Origin: Pyxidicoccus sp. MSG2
GTDB taxonomy: Bacteria; Myxococcota; Myxococcia; Myxococcales; Myxococcaceae
DNA: 64,000 nt
Reading direction: 5' to 3'
Assembly: GCF_026626705.1 (NCBI RefSeq)
Contig: NZ_JAPNKC010000001.1
Location: 5,456,001 to 5,520,000 of the forward strand
Positions 42,101 to 49,468 of this stretch are shown in pieces. The notes under the pieces were generated by a model. The model had not been told where the DNA came from. It saw nothing but the letters and a program-made list of their open reading frames with translations, and searched no databases. Each line of letters opens with the position of its first letter. Position 1 is the first letter of the stretch. Made by a program: the position numbers and the translations under genes.

Positions 42101-42914
42101 GGGCGACGACGCGGAGCCGCTGCTGCGCCAGGCGGTGGCCGCCTTCGAGCAGGCCATCGCCGTGGCACCTGGCCAGGGCTTCGCCCACAACAACATCGGT
42201 GAAGTCCAGGCGTGGCACGCGGAGGTCCTGCTCGCTGGCACCGACTCTCCGCTGCCCGCCGTGCGCGCCGCGGAAGTGGCGCTCCAGCGGGCGGTGACGC
42301 TGCTGCCGGACGTGCCCCAGCCGTGGATGTGGCTGGGCGCGGTGCATCGGGTGGAGGCAGCGGACGCGCTGCGACGCAATGCCGACACGGCACGCCCCCT
42401 GAAGCAGTCCACGGAGGCGCTGCGCCGGGCGCTCGCGCTCAACCCGGGGCTGGCGCAGGCGTGGCTGCTGCTGGGCGAGACGCAGGCCGTCGAGGCGCGG
42501 GCGCGCAGGGGACAGGGCCGCGACGAGGACTTCGAGGCCGCGGCCCAATCCTTCCAGAAGGCCGTGGACCTGGAGCCCGCGCGCCCGGAGTTCCGCACCG
42601 CCTTCGCCCGGTTCTGCCTCACCTGGAGCGAGTGGCGCTCGCGCTCCGGGCGGGACGCCGCGCCGATGCTGGAGCGGGGCCTGACGCTGGCGGAGGCGGC
42701 GGTGGCGGCGCGGCCCGCGTGGGCGGAGGCGCTGGCCGTGCGCGGCGCCCTGCTGGCCGAGCGGGTGGAACTGCCCGACCCTTCGGAGCCCCGGCTCCAG
42801 GAGCAGTGGCGCGTGGCCCGGGAGGAGCTCACGCGCATGCTGTCGGGCGGTGACTCGAGGAAGCGGGCCCTGATGCGAGAGCAGGCCCGCCTGACTCGCG
42901 CTACCCCGAGGTGA
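39186..42914 (+). CDS. Ser/Thr protein kinase with C-terminal TPR array
   Basis: About 1242 residues. A short helical region (SERYEAELRHALAEGVLSRD onwards) and a Pro/Ala linker lead to a Hanks kinase (~135-395): P-loop GQGGMG, VALKFV, HRDIKPSN, DFGLAR, YMSPEQAR. One membrane helix (~424-442, SVALLAVSLALGQAVL) follows. The remaining 790 residues are tetratricopeptide-like helical repeats, e.g. AWTNLGQAYVSRA, HNGVGTILFEQAK and AWLLLGETQAVEA. This kinase-TM-TPR plan is common in myxobacteria. Two GTG starts are possible, 39072 and 39186; I prefer the second since the preceding 38 residues look untranslated. Its last 14 bp overlap the convergent lipoprotein gene. Confidence 0.9.
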   Translation: MSERYEAELRHALAEGVLSRDEVDALRTEAARRGLGPLELLREQGRLSEDSLIALRGEARADAGKASGTVGADTLAPAAVRPMAPQEALRSADTPAPGTAAVSPAPPPAETTGREPEAALAPRADEPAFPVPGWDRYQPVRFLGQGGMGRVFLAWDPRLRRQVALKFVRDDDPELARRFVSEARAQARVDHAHVCRVYEVGEVQGRVYIAMQYVDGQPLNVLVDALTVEQKAMLLRDAAEGVHAAHRAGLIHRDIKPSNVLVERTAEGHLKPYVMDFGLARDWKEGVTATGTVLGTPHYMSPEQARGEVTRLDRRADVYSLGATLYALLTGQSPVPGDNGLEVLSNIATAEPRPPRALDADIPGDLEAITLKCLEKDRSARYGSARELAEDLGRFLDGAPVLARTGPGYRARKWLRRHRRAVATASVALLAVSLALGQAVLARREVTQRETLARRFTEGVERIEAQARYSGTAPLHDTRTDREALRARMRDIESAMRDAGPVAEGPGHYALGRGFLALGDEARAREHLEAAWARGYQEPRVAYALALVLGHLYQEQRLEAERLRDATRREARLREVEARYRAPTLDFLRRSDGAEVPAPEYVEALRASHEDRTDDALAKLAALGTRLPGFHEAPLLRGDIHLTRALRRWNAGDREGAREDFDAGRRAYAEAADIGRSVPAVHRALTLLEYESLVVEVYGQGDVLPPYTRGVEAVGRALTAARDDAMSHVLESALHRRLAEQHSRQGGEVEPLLDKALAAAREAVALAPSEPKALTELALDSWQRANYRQEQGQDVRELLRDAAATFERIPTEARDFDFHINLGLVFKVWADSEDGAGGDALPYRNRGVDAFRTAVDLDARRAEAWTNLGQAYVSRASHPRAPDADGDLSRAAEAMERACALNPSLLSSWFYAGEAYEARARRLRDSGRDAGPEWARALAAYRRGVSINAKLPPLHNGVGTILFEQAKDAWDRGDDAEPLLRQAVAAFEQAIAVAPGQGFAHNNIGEVQAWHAEVLLAGTDSPLPAVRAAEVALQRAVTLLPDVPQPWMWLGAVHRVEAADALRRNADTARPLKQSTEALRRALALNPGLAQAWLLLGETQAVEARARRGQGRDEDFEAAAQSFQKAVDLEPARPEFRTAFARFCLTWSEWRSRSGRDAAPMLERGLTLAEAAVAARPAWAEALAVRGALLAERVELPDPSEPRLQEQWRVAREELTRMLSGGDSRKRALMREQARLTRATPR

Positions 42915-43416
42915 CGACGCTGAGGTTGCCCTTGATGGTGTCGGTGATGCCTCCGCCCTGCTGCGTGTCCGTCATGTGCGCGCATCCGCTCGAGCAGTCG
43001 CTGCCGTTCTGCTGGCAGACGCCGAGCGTGTAGTCGCCGTCCGCTGGCGCGCCGATATCCGCCTTCCCCCCCGAGGCCGACACGCTCTTCGGCGTCACGG
43101 CGTTCTTGCCTTCGGAGTCGACGATGACGAGGCAGGCCGCGTACGACAGGTCGTTCGTCACGGTCATCGTGCCGGTGTTGCACAGCAGCCAATCGGAAGA
43201 ACCCGGGGAGGGGTCGAACTTCTTCCTGCCCGAGTCATCCAGCTTCACGGTGATGGGCAGGCTCTCCTTGCAGAGCGTCCCGTTCCGCGCTCCAGCGCCC
43301 TGGGACTCCATGGTGACGGTCCCCGGCTCACCGGCCTCCGCGCCCTTCGAGCGCGTCGCGCAGGCGCTTCCCCAGACCACGGCCACCACTGCCACGAAGA
43401 CGTATCGCTTGTGCAT
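42901..43416 (-). CDS. Hypothetical lipoprotein
   Basis: A 171-residue exported protein with a lipoprotein signal (FVAVVAVVWGSACATRSK, Cys near 19). The mature part is Ser/Gly/Asp-rich with several Cys (LCKESLPITV, LLCNTGTMTV, AACLVIVD, GVCQQNGSDCSSGCAHM), which would allow disulfides in a compact beta-structure. No family recognised. Its 3' end overlaps the kinase-TPR gene by 14 bp, tail to tail. ATG at 43416, with GGGAGGG upstream. Confidence 0.75.
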   Translation of the reverse strand: MHKRYVFVAVVAVVWGSACATRSKGAEAGEPGTVTMESQGAGARNGTLCKESLPITVKLDDSGRKKFDPSPGSSDWLLCNTGTMTVTNDLSYAACLVIVDSEGKNAVTPKSVSASGGKADIGAPADGDYTLGVCQQNGSDCSSGCAHMTDTQQGGGITDTIKGNLSVVTSG

Positions 43417-43599
43417 GTGCGGTTCCCTCCCGTTTCACGACGAGGCACCAGCGTACAGGGCCCGGCGTGAGCCCCGCGCGAAAGTCGTGCGACCTGTCCG
43501 GTGCACCCGCGTCCGGGACGTGTCCGTGCACTTCCCGCGCCGTCAACGCACCGGATGGTTCGTTGATTGCGGAGAGGGTGGGGGCTAGGGAAGGGGGAC

Positions 43600-43974
43600 A
43601 TGGCCTCTTCCCTGGAACGGACCTTCAACTGTCCCGTCGAGCTCGCGCTGGAGGTGCTCGGGGGCAAGTGGAAGGTCGTGATGCTCGCGCGGCTGAAGGA
43701 AGGGCCGCTGCGCTACGCGGAGCTGCGGAGGCTGACGCCGCGCATGAGCGAGAAGATGCTCACCCAGCGGCTGCGCGAGCTGGAGGAGCAGGGGCTCATC
43801 CAGCGCGTCACGCGGCCCGGCGCGGGGAAGCAGGTCTTCTACGCGCTGACACCCCGGGGCGAGTCCGCGCGCCCCACGCTCCAGGCGCTCTACGACTGGG
43901 GCCTGCGCCTCGCCGATGAAGTGGGCGCCCGTATCGAAGCACCCCGACCCGCACCCCGAAGGAAGACCGCATGA
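43600..43974 (+). CDS. HxlR-family winged-helix regulator
   Basis: A 124-residue MarR-like dimeric regulator. It has the family N-terminus NCPVELALEVLGGKWKVVML, the winged helix RYAELRRLTPRMSEKMLTQRL, and the wing EEQGLIQRVTRPGAGKQVFY followed by ALTPRGES. HxlR proteins often respond to reactive electrophiles or aromatic compounds. ATG at 43600 with AAGGGGG at good distance. The stop overlaps the next gene (ATGA), so regulator and monooxygenase are translated together. Confidence 0.92.
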   Translation: MASSLERTFNCPVELALEVLGGKWKVVMLARLKEGPLRYAELRRLTPRMSEKMLTQRLRELEEQGLIQRVTRPGAGKQVFYALTPRGESARPTLQALYDWGLRLADEVGARIEAPRPAPRRKTA

Positions 43975-44279
43975 TTGTCGAATACATCCGCTACACGATT
44001 CCCGAGTCCGAAGCAGAGGCGTTCATCGCCAGCTACACGCGGGCGCAGGACTCGCTCCTCGCGTCGTCCCACTGCCTGGGCTGGGAGCTGTCGCGCTGCA
44101 CGGAGGACGCCACGCGCTTCATCCTCCGCATCCAGTGGGACTCGGCCGAGGGCCACATGCAGGGCTTCCGCAAGAGCCCGGAGTTCGCGCGCTTCTTCGC
44201 GGAGATTCGTCCCTACGTCGGCCGCATCGAGGAGATGCGCCACTACGCGCTCACGCCCGTCGCGGGAGTGAAGCGCTGA
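43971..44279 (+). CDS. Antibiotic biosynthesis monooxygenase (ABM) domain protein
   Basis: A 102-residue ferredoxin-fold protein of the ABM superfamily: EYIRYTIPESEAEAFIASY at the start, then CLGWELSRCTEDATRFILRIQWDS, EGHMQGFRKSPEFARFF and a C-terminal strand MRHYAL. Members include small quinol monooxygenases and stress-related detoxifying proteins. It overlaps the HxlR gene by four bases, which points to control by the co-encoded HxlR protein and a role in handling a reactive small molecule. Confidence 0.88.
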   Translation: MIVEYIRYTIPESEAEAFIASYTRAQDSLLASSHCLGWELSRCTEDATRFILRIQWDSAEGHMQGFRKSPEFARFFAEIRPYVGRIEEMRHYALTPVAGVKR

Positions 44280-44362
44280 CGGACGTGGAGGCCGCGCGCC
44301 CGGACGCGCACGCGTGAAGGACGCCGACGACGCCTGTCACGGACTGCGCCCCCGACGGCGCA

Positions 44363-46045
44363 TCACCCGTTGCGCGGCGTGAGGCCCAGCTCCTTCAGGC
44401 GCCGGCCCAGCGCGCGGCGGGACACCTCCAGCCGGCGCACCATGGAGTCCAGGTCCCCGTCGCACTCCTGGAAGCAGCGGGTGATTTCCTCCGTGCTCAA
44501 GTCCCCGGCGGTGCGCAGGTTCGGGCTCTTGTCGATGAGGTCATACAGCGAGGGCCGCGCAATCCCGAGCGCCTCCGCCGTGGCCTTGAGGTCCCAGTCG
44601 TTCTCCCGCAGCGCGGCGAGCAACTCCTGCTCGGTGAGCTGTGACGCCTTCTTGCGTGCCGAGGTCTTCTCGGGAGCCGGCTCGGAGGAGGTCACCCCGG
44701 TGCTCGGGGACGCAGCCACCCTGTCCGCTGGTAGAGCATTGACGGACGTCGAGGAAGCGCCGGGCATCACATTGGCCGGCGCCTTCCGGGCCGCGGCCTC
44801 CAGTTCCTGCTCCAGCCGGGGCTCCACGAGCAGGCGGGGCTGACCCCGGCTTCCGATGACGAGCTGCCGCGCCAGGTTGCGAAGCTGGCGGATGTTGCCC
44901 GGCCACGCGAAGCGCACCAGTCGCACCGCGAGCGGCGCGGGCAACCACGGCTCCGCGTACGCGTCGTCATTGTCCAGTCGATGCGACTCGCCGATGGACT
45001 CCAGCTCCTCGCGGGCGAAGTGGAGGAACAGGCGGCCGATGTCCTCGCGACGCTCGCGCAGCGGGGGCACGTGGATGTCATAGCCGGCGAGCCGGTGCAT
45101 CAGCGGCGCCTTGAAGCGGCCGTCTCGAATCTGCTCCTCCAGGTTCGCGTCCGTGGCGGCGAGCAGACGCACGTCCACGGTGACGGGGGTGCTGCCGCCG
45201 ACGGGGTACAGCTCGCCCGTCTCCAGCACGCGCAGCAGCATCACCTGCACCTCGGGCGGGGCCTCGCCCACCTCGTCGAGGAACAGCGTGCCGCCGTGCG
45301 CGGCGCGGAAGAAGCCCTCGCGGCTCTGGGTGGCACCCGTGTACGCGCCCTTCTGCGTGCCGAACAGCTCGGCGGCGGCCAGCTCCTTGGGGATGGCGCC
45401 CAGGTTGACGCTGAGGAACGTCCCGTCCCGGCGCCGGCTGCGCTGGTGGATGGCCTGGGCCACGCGCTCCTTGCCCGTGCCCGTCTCGCCGCGAATCAGC
45501 ACCGGCACGTCCAGGTCCGCCACGCGCTCGATGTGCCGGCGCAGGCGCCGCACACCGGTGCTCTCGCCCACCATGCCCAGCGTGTCGGCGGCGGGCGCTT
45601 CCTCGGAGAGGTCCGTCAGGTGCAGCAGCACCACCACGTGCCCGCCCAGCTCCAGCGGGACACCGTCGGCCAGCTCCTCGCGGGACAGCTCCCAGGAGCC
45701 CTGCATCGGCGTGCCGGCGATGCTCACCTGCGTGCCGCCGTCGCTGTTGGTCAGCCGCACGCTGCCGGGCAGCATGCCTGGGGACAGGTGCAGCGGCTTG
45801 CGGCTGATGAACGGGTCCAGCAGCGGCTCGCCCAGCGCGGAGCCGGGACGCGTGAAGTCCGGGCCGTTGCGAGACAGGTCCACCTCCCTGCCGGCGGTGA
45901 CGGCGTCGAGCAGCAGTCGCTCGCCGACGCGCCGGGACAGGGGATGCGACACGACGGTCAGCGCCGGGACGGTGCGGGGCTCCTTCGGGCCGCCGCTGCG
46001 TTGCGGGAGGGCGGCGGTGGAGACATCGGCGAGCGAGCGGGACAT
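44363..46045 (-). CDS. Sigma-54-dependent transcriptional activator with FHA domain
   Basis: A 560-residue enhancer-binding protein. The N-terminus has an FHA-like domain (~40-145; RNGPDFTRPGSALGEPLLDPFISRKPLHL with the Ser-Arg-Lys-x-His region shortened here to FISRKPLHL). The AAA+ domain (~160-390) has Walker A RGETGTGKERVA, the sigma-54 loop as GAYTGA (usual form GAFTGA), Walker B GTLFLDEVGE and R-finger region. The C-terminus contains two Fis-like helix-turn-helix segments in tandem (TAEALGIARPSLYDLI; MVRRLEVSRRALGRRLKEL). FHA activators in myxobacteria respond to Ser/Thr kinase signals. No target operon is evident nearby. Confidence 0.9.
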   Translation of the reverse strand: MSRSLADVSTAALPQRSGGPKEPRTVPALTVVSHPLSRRVGERLLLDAVTAGREVDLSRNGPDFTRPGSALGEPLLDPFISRKPLHLSPGMLPGSVRLTNSDGGTQVSIAGTPMQGSWELSREELADGVPLELGGHVVVLLHLTDLSEEAPAADTLGMVGESTGVRRLRRHIERVADLDVPVLIRGETGTGKERVAQAIHQRSRRRDGTFLSVNLGAIPKELAAAELFGTQKGAYTGATQSREGFFRAAHGGTLFLDEVGEAPPEVQVMLLRVLETGELYPVGGSTPVTVDVRLLAATDANLEEQIRDGRFKAPLMHRLAGYDIHVPPLRERREDIGRLFLHFAREELESIGESHRLDNDDAYAEPWLPAPLAVRLVRFAWPGNIRQLRNLARQLVIGSRGQPRLLVEPRLEQELEAAARKAPANVMPGASSTSVNALPADRVAASPSTGVTSSEPAPEKTSARKKASQLTEQELLAALRENDWDLKATAEALGIARPSLYDLIDKSPNLRTAGDLSTEEITRCFQECDGDLDSMVRRLEVSRRALGRRLKELGLTPRNG

Positions 46046-46105
46046 GGGGGGCCTCGGGCCAGTCGTCTCACTCTACTCCAGCACCGGGAGCAGGCCCGGT
46101 TGCGC

Positions 46106-46489
46106 TCAGGAGATGAACCACGCGGCCGACACGTTCCAGCCGTCGAGCGAGCCGCTCTCCTGCGCGGACAGGCCCCCTTCGGCCTGCCAGGTGATGCTGT
46201 TCTTGCCGATGGAGGGGATGGCCCACTCGAGGGTGAACGTCGCGCCATTCGCCGCCTGGTAGACGACGTAGCCGTTGGCGGCGTTGGAGAAGTCTCCCGG
46301 GCTGACGAACTGCCCGGACTGGCCGGCCGCGATGGTGCCCGGCGGCGACTGCACCCACGGCCGGGCCGTGGCCGACTTCACGAGGGTGAGGACCCCCGAG
46401 GTCTGGTTGACGAGCGTGGCCTGGAGGCTCTCGGTCGTCTGCGGCGAGGGCTGCTCGTTCGTGGGCTTGGGGACGGACACGGTGGGCAT
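46106..46489 (-). CDS. Small beta-sandwich protein, possibly aegerolysin / ET79-like
   Basis: A 127-residue protein with no signal peptide. After a Pro/Thr/Gln-rich tail the pattern is all beta: ATLVNQTSGVLTLVKSATA, then PPGTIAAGQSGQFVSPG, GYVVYQAANGATFTLEW and a C-terminal WNVSAAWFIS. The PPGTIAPGQ-G-F type motif and the spacing of strands recall the aegerolysin/crystal-protein ET79 superfamily, several members of which bind membranes; the resemblance is by eye and only moderate. ATG at 46489, preceded by AAGGAGCCG. It lies 60 bp downstream of the start region of the sigma-54 activator on the same strand. Confidence 0.65.
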   Translation of the reverse strand: MPTVSVPKPTNEQPSPQTTESLQATLVNQTSGVLTLVKSATARPWVQSPPGTIAAGQSGQFVSPGDFSNAANGYVVYQAANGATFTLEWAIPSIGKNSITWQAEGGLSAQESGSLDGWNVSAAWFIS

Positions 46490-46712
46490 GACACGGCTCC
46501 TTCTCGCCGGGAGGCGAAGGTGGGTGGGAGCGCGTCGGGAGCCCGAAGGCCCTTCGTTCGCGCCTGCCTTCCCCCTGTGCAGCGCATGTGCCAGGGGCCT
46601 CCACCGCGCTTCCTCCTCTGACGCCCGTGCTTCCGTCCGTTCCGTCACACCGGGCGTGCGCGGGCGACGTGTCGGGAGCCGCGTGCCGACATGTCGGAAG
46701 CGTGTCGGGGCG

Positions 46713-47015
46713 CTACCTGCCGCGCACCCAGGGCCGGAGGACTTCGTAGACGGGCACGGCGGTGAGGCTGGCGCGCTCGGCCTTCACCAGCCGACGCTGC
46801 TTGAGCAGGCGCAGCGCACCCTGCACCGCGCTCTTGGACAGGCCCGTGTCCTCGGCGACCTGCGCCAGGCTCGCGGAGACGGACCTGTCCCTCGCACCCG
46901 CCGTGCGGTGCCACAGGTGCAGGTACACGAGGAACGCGGAGGGCGAGCGGTCATGCCCCACCAGGTCCGGCATCAGTGTCTGGAGGACGTAGGCATCCAC
47001 GGGGACGGTGCTCAT
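46713..47015 (-). CDS. Small winged-helix regulator
   Basis: A 100-residue DNA-binding protein. The helix-turn-helix lies at about 48-72 (SASLAQVAEDTGLSKSAVQGA, shown as LAQVAEDTGLSKSAVQGAL) and is followed by LLKQRRLVKAERA, a typical wing. The N-terminal part (YVLQTLMPDLVGHDRSPSAFLVYLHLW) resembles replication-initiator-like or GntR-like helical caps. A perfect 12-bp palindrome and a partial copy lie 18-42 bp upstream of its ATG, which suggests self-regulation. Divergent from a VOC gene 130 bp away. Confidence 0.75.
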   Translation of the reverse strand: MSTVPVDAYVLQTLMPDLVGHDRSPSAFLVYLHLWHRTAGARDRSVSASLAQVAEDTGLSKSAVQGALRLLKQRRLVKAERASLTAVPVYEVLRPWVRGR

Positions 47016-47019
47016 GTGC

Positions 47020-47057
47020 TGTAGTCCCTATCGCTATAGTTGCTCGCACTATAGTGC
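47020..47057. promoter_or_regulatory. Palindromic operator candidate upstream of small HTH gene
   Basis: GCACTATAGTGC (47046-47057) is a perfect 12-bp palindrome, and GCTATAGT (47033-47040) repeats its core 13 bp away; a third CTAT word precedes it at about 47028. This A/T-rich cluster lies just upstream of the HTH gene (start 47015) and in front of the divergent VOC gene. The spacing of about 13-14 bp between copies is compatible with two neighbouring dimers. It may also include the -10 elements of one or both promoters. Confidence 0.6.
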
Positions 47058-47142
47058 ATACGCGGCGCCTTTCGCTGGCGCGCAATCCGCGCTACCTGAC
47101 GTTCCGCGTGCCCGGGGCGTGGCGCGCGTGGAGACAGCGGAC

Positions 47143-47508
47143 ATGATCAAGATGGTGAAGTTCGTCAGCATCCCGGTGAGCGACCAGGACCGGGCCCTCG
47201 CGTTCTACACGGAGAAGCTCGGGTTCAAGGTGGCCACGGACCAGCGGTTCAACGAGAAGCAGCGTTGGATCGAGCTGAAGATTCCCGGCGCCGAGACGGG
47301 CGTCGTCCTCTTCACGCCCGAGGGCCATGAGGACCGCATCGGCGGCTTCTTCAACGGCTCGTTCGCGTGCGACGACGCGATGAAGACCTACGAGACGCTG
47401 AGCGCGCGCGGGGTGGAGTTCGACGGGCCGCCGCAGAAGCAGCCCTGGGGGACCTTCCTGAAGTTCAAGGACCCGGACGGCAACCAGTTCGTCCTCTCGT
47501 CGCGCTGA
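47143..47508 (+). CDS. VOC (glyoxalase/bleomycin-resistance) family protein
   Basis: A 121-residue vicinal-oxygen-chelate protein: KFVSIPVSDQDRALAFYTEKLGF at the start, then a central WIELKIPGAETGVVLFTP, and a C-terminal module with PWGTFLKFKDPDGNQFVL. Typical paired beta-alpha-beta-beta-beta repeats and a metal-site Glu or His pattern are consistent with glyoxalase-like or dioxygenase-like enzymes; substrate not evident. Start ATG 47143 (GGAG nine bases upstream), with an alternative ATG at 47152. Divergent from the small HTH gene. Convergent with the next gene, stops one base apart. Confidence 0.9.
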   Translation: MIKMVKFVSIPVSDQDRALAFYTEKLGFKVATDQRFNEKQRWIELKIPGAETGVVLFTPEGHEDRIGGFFNGSFACDDAMKTYETLSARGVEFDGPPQKQPWGTFLKFKDPDGNQFVLSSR

Positions 47509-47509
47509 G

Positions 47510-47998
47510 CTACTCGGCGCAGGGGAAGGACGTGTCCAGTGTCTTGCTGCTCTTGATGCCGGTCCCCGTCAGCGTGACGGTGAGCTTCACCTTCGAGGCG
47601 CACACGTAGGGAATCAGGAAGGGCACCTGGGTGACGCCCTTCTCCGCGAGCGCGTGCAGCTCGCGCGTCTGCGTCACCTTGAAGCCGGGGCTCTCCCCGG
47701 CCTCGGAGGACTCCTTCGGCGCGGTGGCCTGGAGCTTGAGCTTCAGCGGCGCGCTCCCGTCGTAGGTGCCCTGCAGCTTCACGACGATGAAGGCGTCCAC
47801 GTTCATCCCGTACGGGTCTGACGCGGCGTCCATGGCCACGACGGCGCCCTGCTGCCGGTCATAGACCTGGGCCTCGATGCTGGCGATGGAGACACCCGGC
47901 GCGGCGGGCTTCGAGGCGGCGGGAGCGCTCCCCGCGGCGGGTGCGAGGAGCAGGGAGCAGCCCAGGGCGAGGGCGCGCAGGTGGAGTCGTGCGGTCAT
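47510..47998 (-). CDS. Secreted hypothetical protein
   Basis: A 162-residue exported protein. Signal peptide LRALALGCSLLLAPAAGSAPA, then an Ala-rich linker. The mature domain (SIASIEAQVYDRQQGAV, FIVVKLQGTYDGSAPLKLKLQATAP, VTQVPFLIPYVCASKVKLTVTLTG) is beta-rich with two Cys (VCASK and SFPCAE) that could pair. No known family. Monocistronic, with a 15-bp gap to the DUF4326 gene upstream on the same strand; a joint transcript is possible. Confidence 0.75.
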   Translation of the reverse strand: MTARLHLRALALGCSLLLAPAAGSAPAASKPAAPGVSIASIEAQVYDRQQGAVVAMDAASDPYGMNVDAFIVVKLQGTYDGSAPLKLKLQATAPKESSEAGESPGFKVTQTRELHALAEKGVTQVPFLIPYVCASKVKLTVTLTGTGIKSSKTLDTSFPCAE

Positions 47999-48013
47999 AC
48001 CCGCAGTGTAGTC

Positions 48014-48457
48014 CTACCGGCGTGCCTTCTTCGCGGGCTGTGCGTTCACCCACTCGGAGAGGACGTCCGCGTGGCAGGGGCCGGGCTTGCAGAAGCAGCC
48101 CAGGCGCTTGCCGCGCAGGCCGAGCACGGCGGCGCGGTAGTCCGCGTCGTGCCGGGCGCGCAGCTCCAGGTACCAGCGGAAGGACTTGAAGGCGTCCTCG
48201 TCGGGGCCCATGCGGTGCAGGGCCTCCTCGCGGATGCGCGCCTGTTCATCTTCCGGCAGCGTCGCGAGCCACGGGGCGAAGTAGGTGCGGAACATCGCGC
48301 CCGGAGTGCGCACGCCTCCGGGCTTGAAGGGATTGCCGAAGCGGCCGGGCACCGGGTTGATGGGGCTCGGCTTCGCGTAGGCGCGGAAGGCCCGGCCCAC
48401 GTACACGTCACAGCCGTCGTGCACGTGGACCGCGGTGGTGCGCTGGGTTCCGCTCAT
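48014..48457 (-). CDS. DUF4326 domain protein
   Basis: A 147-residue protein of the DUF4326 family. Visible are CDVYVGRAFRAYAKPSPIN and GRFGNPFKPG at the N-terminus, ATLPEDEQARIREEALHR in the middle, and ALRGKRLGCFC-KPGPCHADVLSEW near the end (written as LRGKRLGCFCKPGPCHADVL). The Cys and His residues of the last motif suggest a metal or small zinc-binding site. Similar proteins are often encoded by phages and plasmids, but here base composition matches the chromosome. Function unknown. Confidence 0.85.
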   Translation of the reverse strand: MSGTQRTTAVHVHDGCDVYVGRAFRAYAKPSPINPVPGRFGNPFKPGGVRTPGAMFRTYFAPWLATLPEDEQARIREEALHRMGPDEDAFKSFRWYLELRARHDADYRAAVLGLRGKRLGCFCKPGPCHADVLSEWVNAQPAKKARR

Positions 48458-48476
48458 CCACGGGGCTCCCTCGCGC

Positions 48477-48755
48477 CTACTTCTTCCCGCGCTTCTTGCC
48501 GGCGGCCGGGACGGCGGCCGGGACGGTCTGCTGCTCGGCGGCGACCTTCAATTCGTCGCGCTCCTTCGTCACGGAGGCGACCTCACCCTCCAGCTCGGTG
48601 ACCTTCTCCTTGAGCGCCTTGTTCTCCGCGCGGAGCGAGTCCGCGTCCTTGCGCGCCGTGTTCGCCTCGATGCGGGCCTTGTTCAGCTCGCGCGAGGAAC
48701 CGCACCCGACGAGGGGAACCACCGCCAGCGCCACCACAGCCATCCATGCCTTCAT
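48477..48755 (-). CDS. Coiled-coil lipoprotein
   Basis: A 92-residue lipoprotein. Signal peptide MVALAVVPLVGC-type (seen as VVALAVVPLVGCGSS, Cys near 18), followed by a continuous coiled coil of about 50 residues (NKARIEANTARKDADSLRAE and onward with Leu/Val heptads) and a Lys-rich tail (KKRGKK) preceded by PAAVPAAG. The layout recalls Lpp- or Lpp-like periplasmic spacers with a basic end that could contact peptidoglycan, but no known family. It precedes the DUF4326 gene on the same strand by 19 bp. Confidence 0.8.
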   Translation of the reverse strand: MKAWMAVVALAVVPLVGCGSSRELNKARIEANTARKDADSLRAENKALKEKVTELEGEVASVTKERDELKVAAEQQTVPAAVPAAGKKRGKK

Positions 48756-48813
48756 CTGTTACTCCTGGTTGTCTCGGGCCCGCGGTGCCGCGGGCCCGGA
48801 AGTCCTGCGTGAC

Positions 48814-49395
48814 TCAGTGATAGTAGCTGACGAGCCCACGCCCCTGCGCCGCCGCGTCGCGGAACCAGCCCCGGACACACTCCACGATGCCTGCCTCCTC
48901 GCCCTTGGGTGTCTTCGCGCCCTCGAAAGCGGCGGCCACCTTCTTCACCGTGGCCTCGTCGACCCAGCCGGCGAGGGGGAAGTCGTCGGGGTAGGGGAGC
49001 TTGACGGGGAGGCTGACGCCGTAGAGCGAGTCCACCTCGAAGGGCACGCCCATCTTCTTCAGCACTGCGTTGACCGGGGCGAAGTCGGGCCTGTTCCACG
49101 GGTACACGGCGCCGTTGTCGAGGAAGCGTCCGAAGTGCTCGACGAGGAGCTTGAAGGCGTAGAAGTAGATGCCGCCGCGAGCGCCGTCCGGCACGGTGCC
49201 GTCGATGATCTGCCGCAGGGCTTCGTACGTGTTCGGCCCGCCAGAGGAGAAGGTGTGCTCGAACAGCTCATCCAGACTGGCGAGGTCGCGCTTGAAGCGT
49301 CCGCCAATCATGCGGCGGAGCTTCTCGTCCTTCGAGCCGGCCGCCTGCCGCAGCTTGTTCGTGTCCACCGCCCACACCATGAAGCCGTAGCCCAC
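48814..49395 (-). CDS. DUF7691-like hypothetical protein
   Basis: A 193-residue soluble protein of unknown function. The start GYGFMVWAVDTNKLRQAAG and the later GGPNTYEALRQIIDG, IYFYAFKLLVEHFGRFLDN and DDFPLAGWVDEATVKK fit the small DUF7691-type family found in actinobacteria and myxobacteria. The GTG at 49395, preceded by GAGGGGGG, gives a family-like start; the longer frame from 49458 adds residues with no resemblance. Downstream, the coiled-coil lipoprotein gene follows by 58 bp. Confidence 0.7.
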   Translation of the reverse strand: MGYGFMVWAVDTNKLRQAAGSKDEKLRRMIGGRFKRDLASLDELFEHTFSSGGPNTYEALRQIIDGTVPDGARGGIYFYAFKLLVEHFGRFLDNGAVYPWNRPDFAPVNAVLKKMGVPFEVDSLYGVSLPVKLPYPDDFPLAGWVDEATVKKVAAAFEGAKTPKGEEAGIVECVRGWFRDAAAQGRGLVSYYH

Positions 49396-49468
49396 GCAGT
49401 GCCCCCCTCTGCGAAAGTCGTCCCGGATGTAGGCACCACTCGCGGCGGACTGCAACACCCGTCGAGGC

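Noticed and set aside
39081..42548. 1155-aa minus-strand ORF opposite the kinase-TPR gene
   Set aside because: It mirrors a gene with unmistakable kinase motifs; the translation is Arg/His/Val/Gly-rich without domains.
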